Part shown: one piece after another, positions 63,932 through 64,000 of the stretch
Numbering within the stretch: position 1 is the stretch's first letter
How the letters are laid out: each line of letters starts with the position of its first letter
NCBI RefSeq assembly: GCF_001641695.1
Contig: NZ_LSEF01000032.1
Location: 1 to 64,000 of the forward strand
Source: Bradyrhizobium neotropicale
GTDB taxonomy: Bacteria > Pseudomonadota > Alphaproteobacteria > Rhizobiales > Xanthobacteraceae
Reading direction: 5' to 3'
DNA: 64,000 nucleotides
Program-made: the position numbers and the translations under genes
The notes under the pieces: generated by a model
Told to the model about the DNA's origin: nothing
Seen by the model: the letters and a program-made list of their open reading frames with translations, nothing else
The model's database searches: none

Positions 63932-64000
63932 ATGAAAGAGGCTATCGATCCATCGCCTTCGCGTCGCCAAGTGTTGCGACTGGCAGCCATGGTGACGGCG
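63932..64000 (+). CDS. Start of a Tat-exported protein (cut by window end)
   Basis: An ATG at 63932 opens 23 codons to the window edge. SRRQVLRLAAMVTA contains a twin-arginine motif followed by a hydrophobic start, so the product is probably exported folded through Tat. The product cannot be named from this fragment. Bases 63703-63931 hold nothing I recognise. Confidence 0.55.
   Translation, partial: MKEAIDPSPSRRQVLRLAAMVTA

Overview
The window looks like chromosomal DNA of a high-GC alphaproteobacterium, most likely Bradyrhizobium or a close relative. Reasons: strong third-position GC bias, TTGA-N6-TCAA (FixK/FNR-type) boxes ahead of stress and PHB genes, a palindromic intergenic repeat of a kind familiar from that group, and a catabolic gene stock built on CoA-thioester aromatic chemistry. 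The taxonomic call is inference; no rRNA gene is present.

Layout. 1-1.6 kb: an IS481-family element next to a fragment of a related copy. 1.7-12.4 kb (+ strand): a type III CoA-transferase, a two-component flavin monooxygenase with its reductase, a beta-hydroxyacid dehydrogenase (- strand), then a six-gene operon holding a NitT/TauT-type ABC importer, an IlvD-type dehydratase and a dioxygenase of the NicX (2,5-dihydroxypyridine 5,6-dioxygenase) family. 12.4-18.1 kb (- strand): five genes joined by 4-bp overlaps (alpha/beta hydrolase, acyl-CoA dehydrogenase, acyl-CoA ligase, opine-dehydrogenase-like protein, 3-hydroxyacyl-CoA dehydrogenase). 18.3-28.5 kb: SDR, enoyl-CoA hydratase, a fused monooxygenase/Old-Yellow-Enzyme of the 2-aminobenzoyl-CoA type, a second FAD monooxygenase, a cupin, an orphan binding protein, a MarR regulator, an aryl-CoA ligase and a RidA protein. 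Six near-identical AT-rich inverted repeats in the promoters of this stretch suggest one MarR regulon for anthranilate-like aromatic acids handled as CoA thioesters.

28.5-44 kb: a stress/microaerobic block (CBS-BON, CHAD, kinase-like ATPase, two universal stress proteins, Pat-like acetyltransferase, cytochrome c, PHA synthase, alcohol dehydrogenase, two small membrane proteins, and an MlaEFD-type lipid transporter). Seven TTGA-N6-TCAA boxes sit 48-109 bp ahead of its transcription units. At 44040-44085 the block ends in the 3' half of a tRNA-Lys(CUU) gene, the usual scar of an integrated element.

44.1-62.3 kb: a module flanked by two 96-bp imperfect direct repeats. It contains an alcohol dehydrogenase, two tiny Cys-rich proteins, a propane 2-monooxygenase operon (large hydroxylase, reductase, small hydroxylase, coupling protein), an amidohydrolase, a DUF59 protein, a dedicated GroEL-like chaperonin, an aquaporin, a sigma-54 activator and five genes I cannot identify. 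Three sigma-54 (-24/-12) promoters were found; two of them carry the same TTGCG-type palindrome exactly 182 bp upstream. Together these suggest an alkane (propane or similar) to secondary alcohol to ketone module under one enhancer-binding protein. 62.3-64 kb: a YfcE-like phosphodiesterase, a secreted or membrane protein of unknown role, and the start of a Tat-exported protein cut by the window edge.
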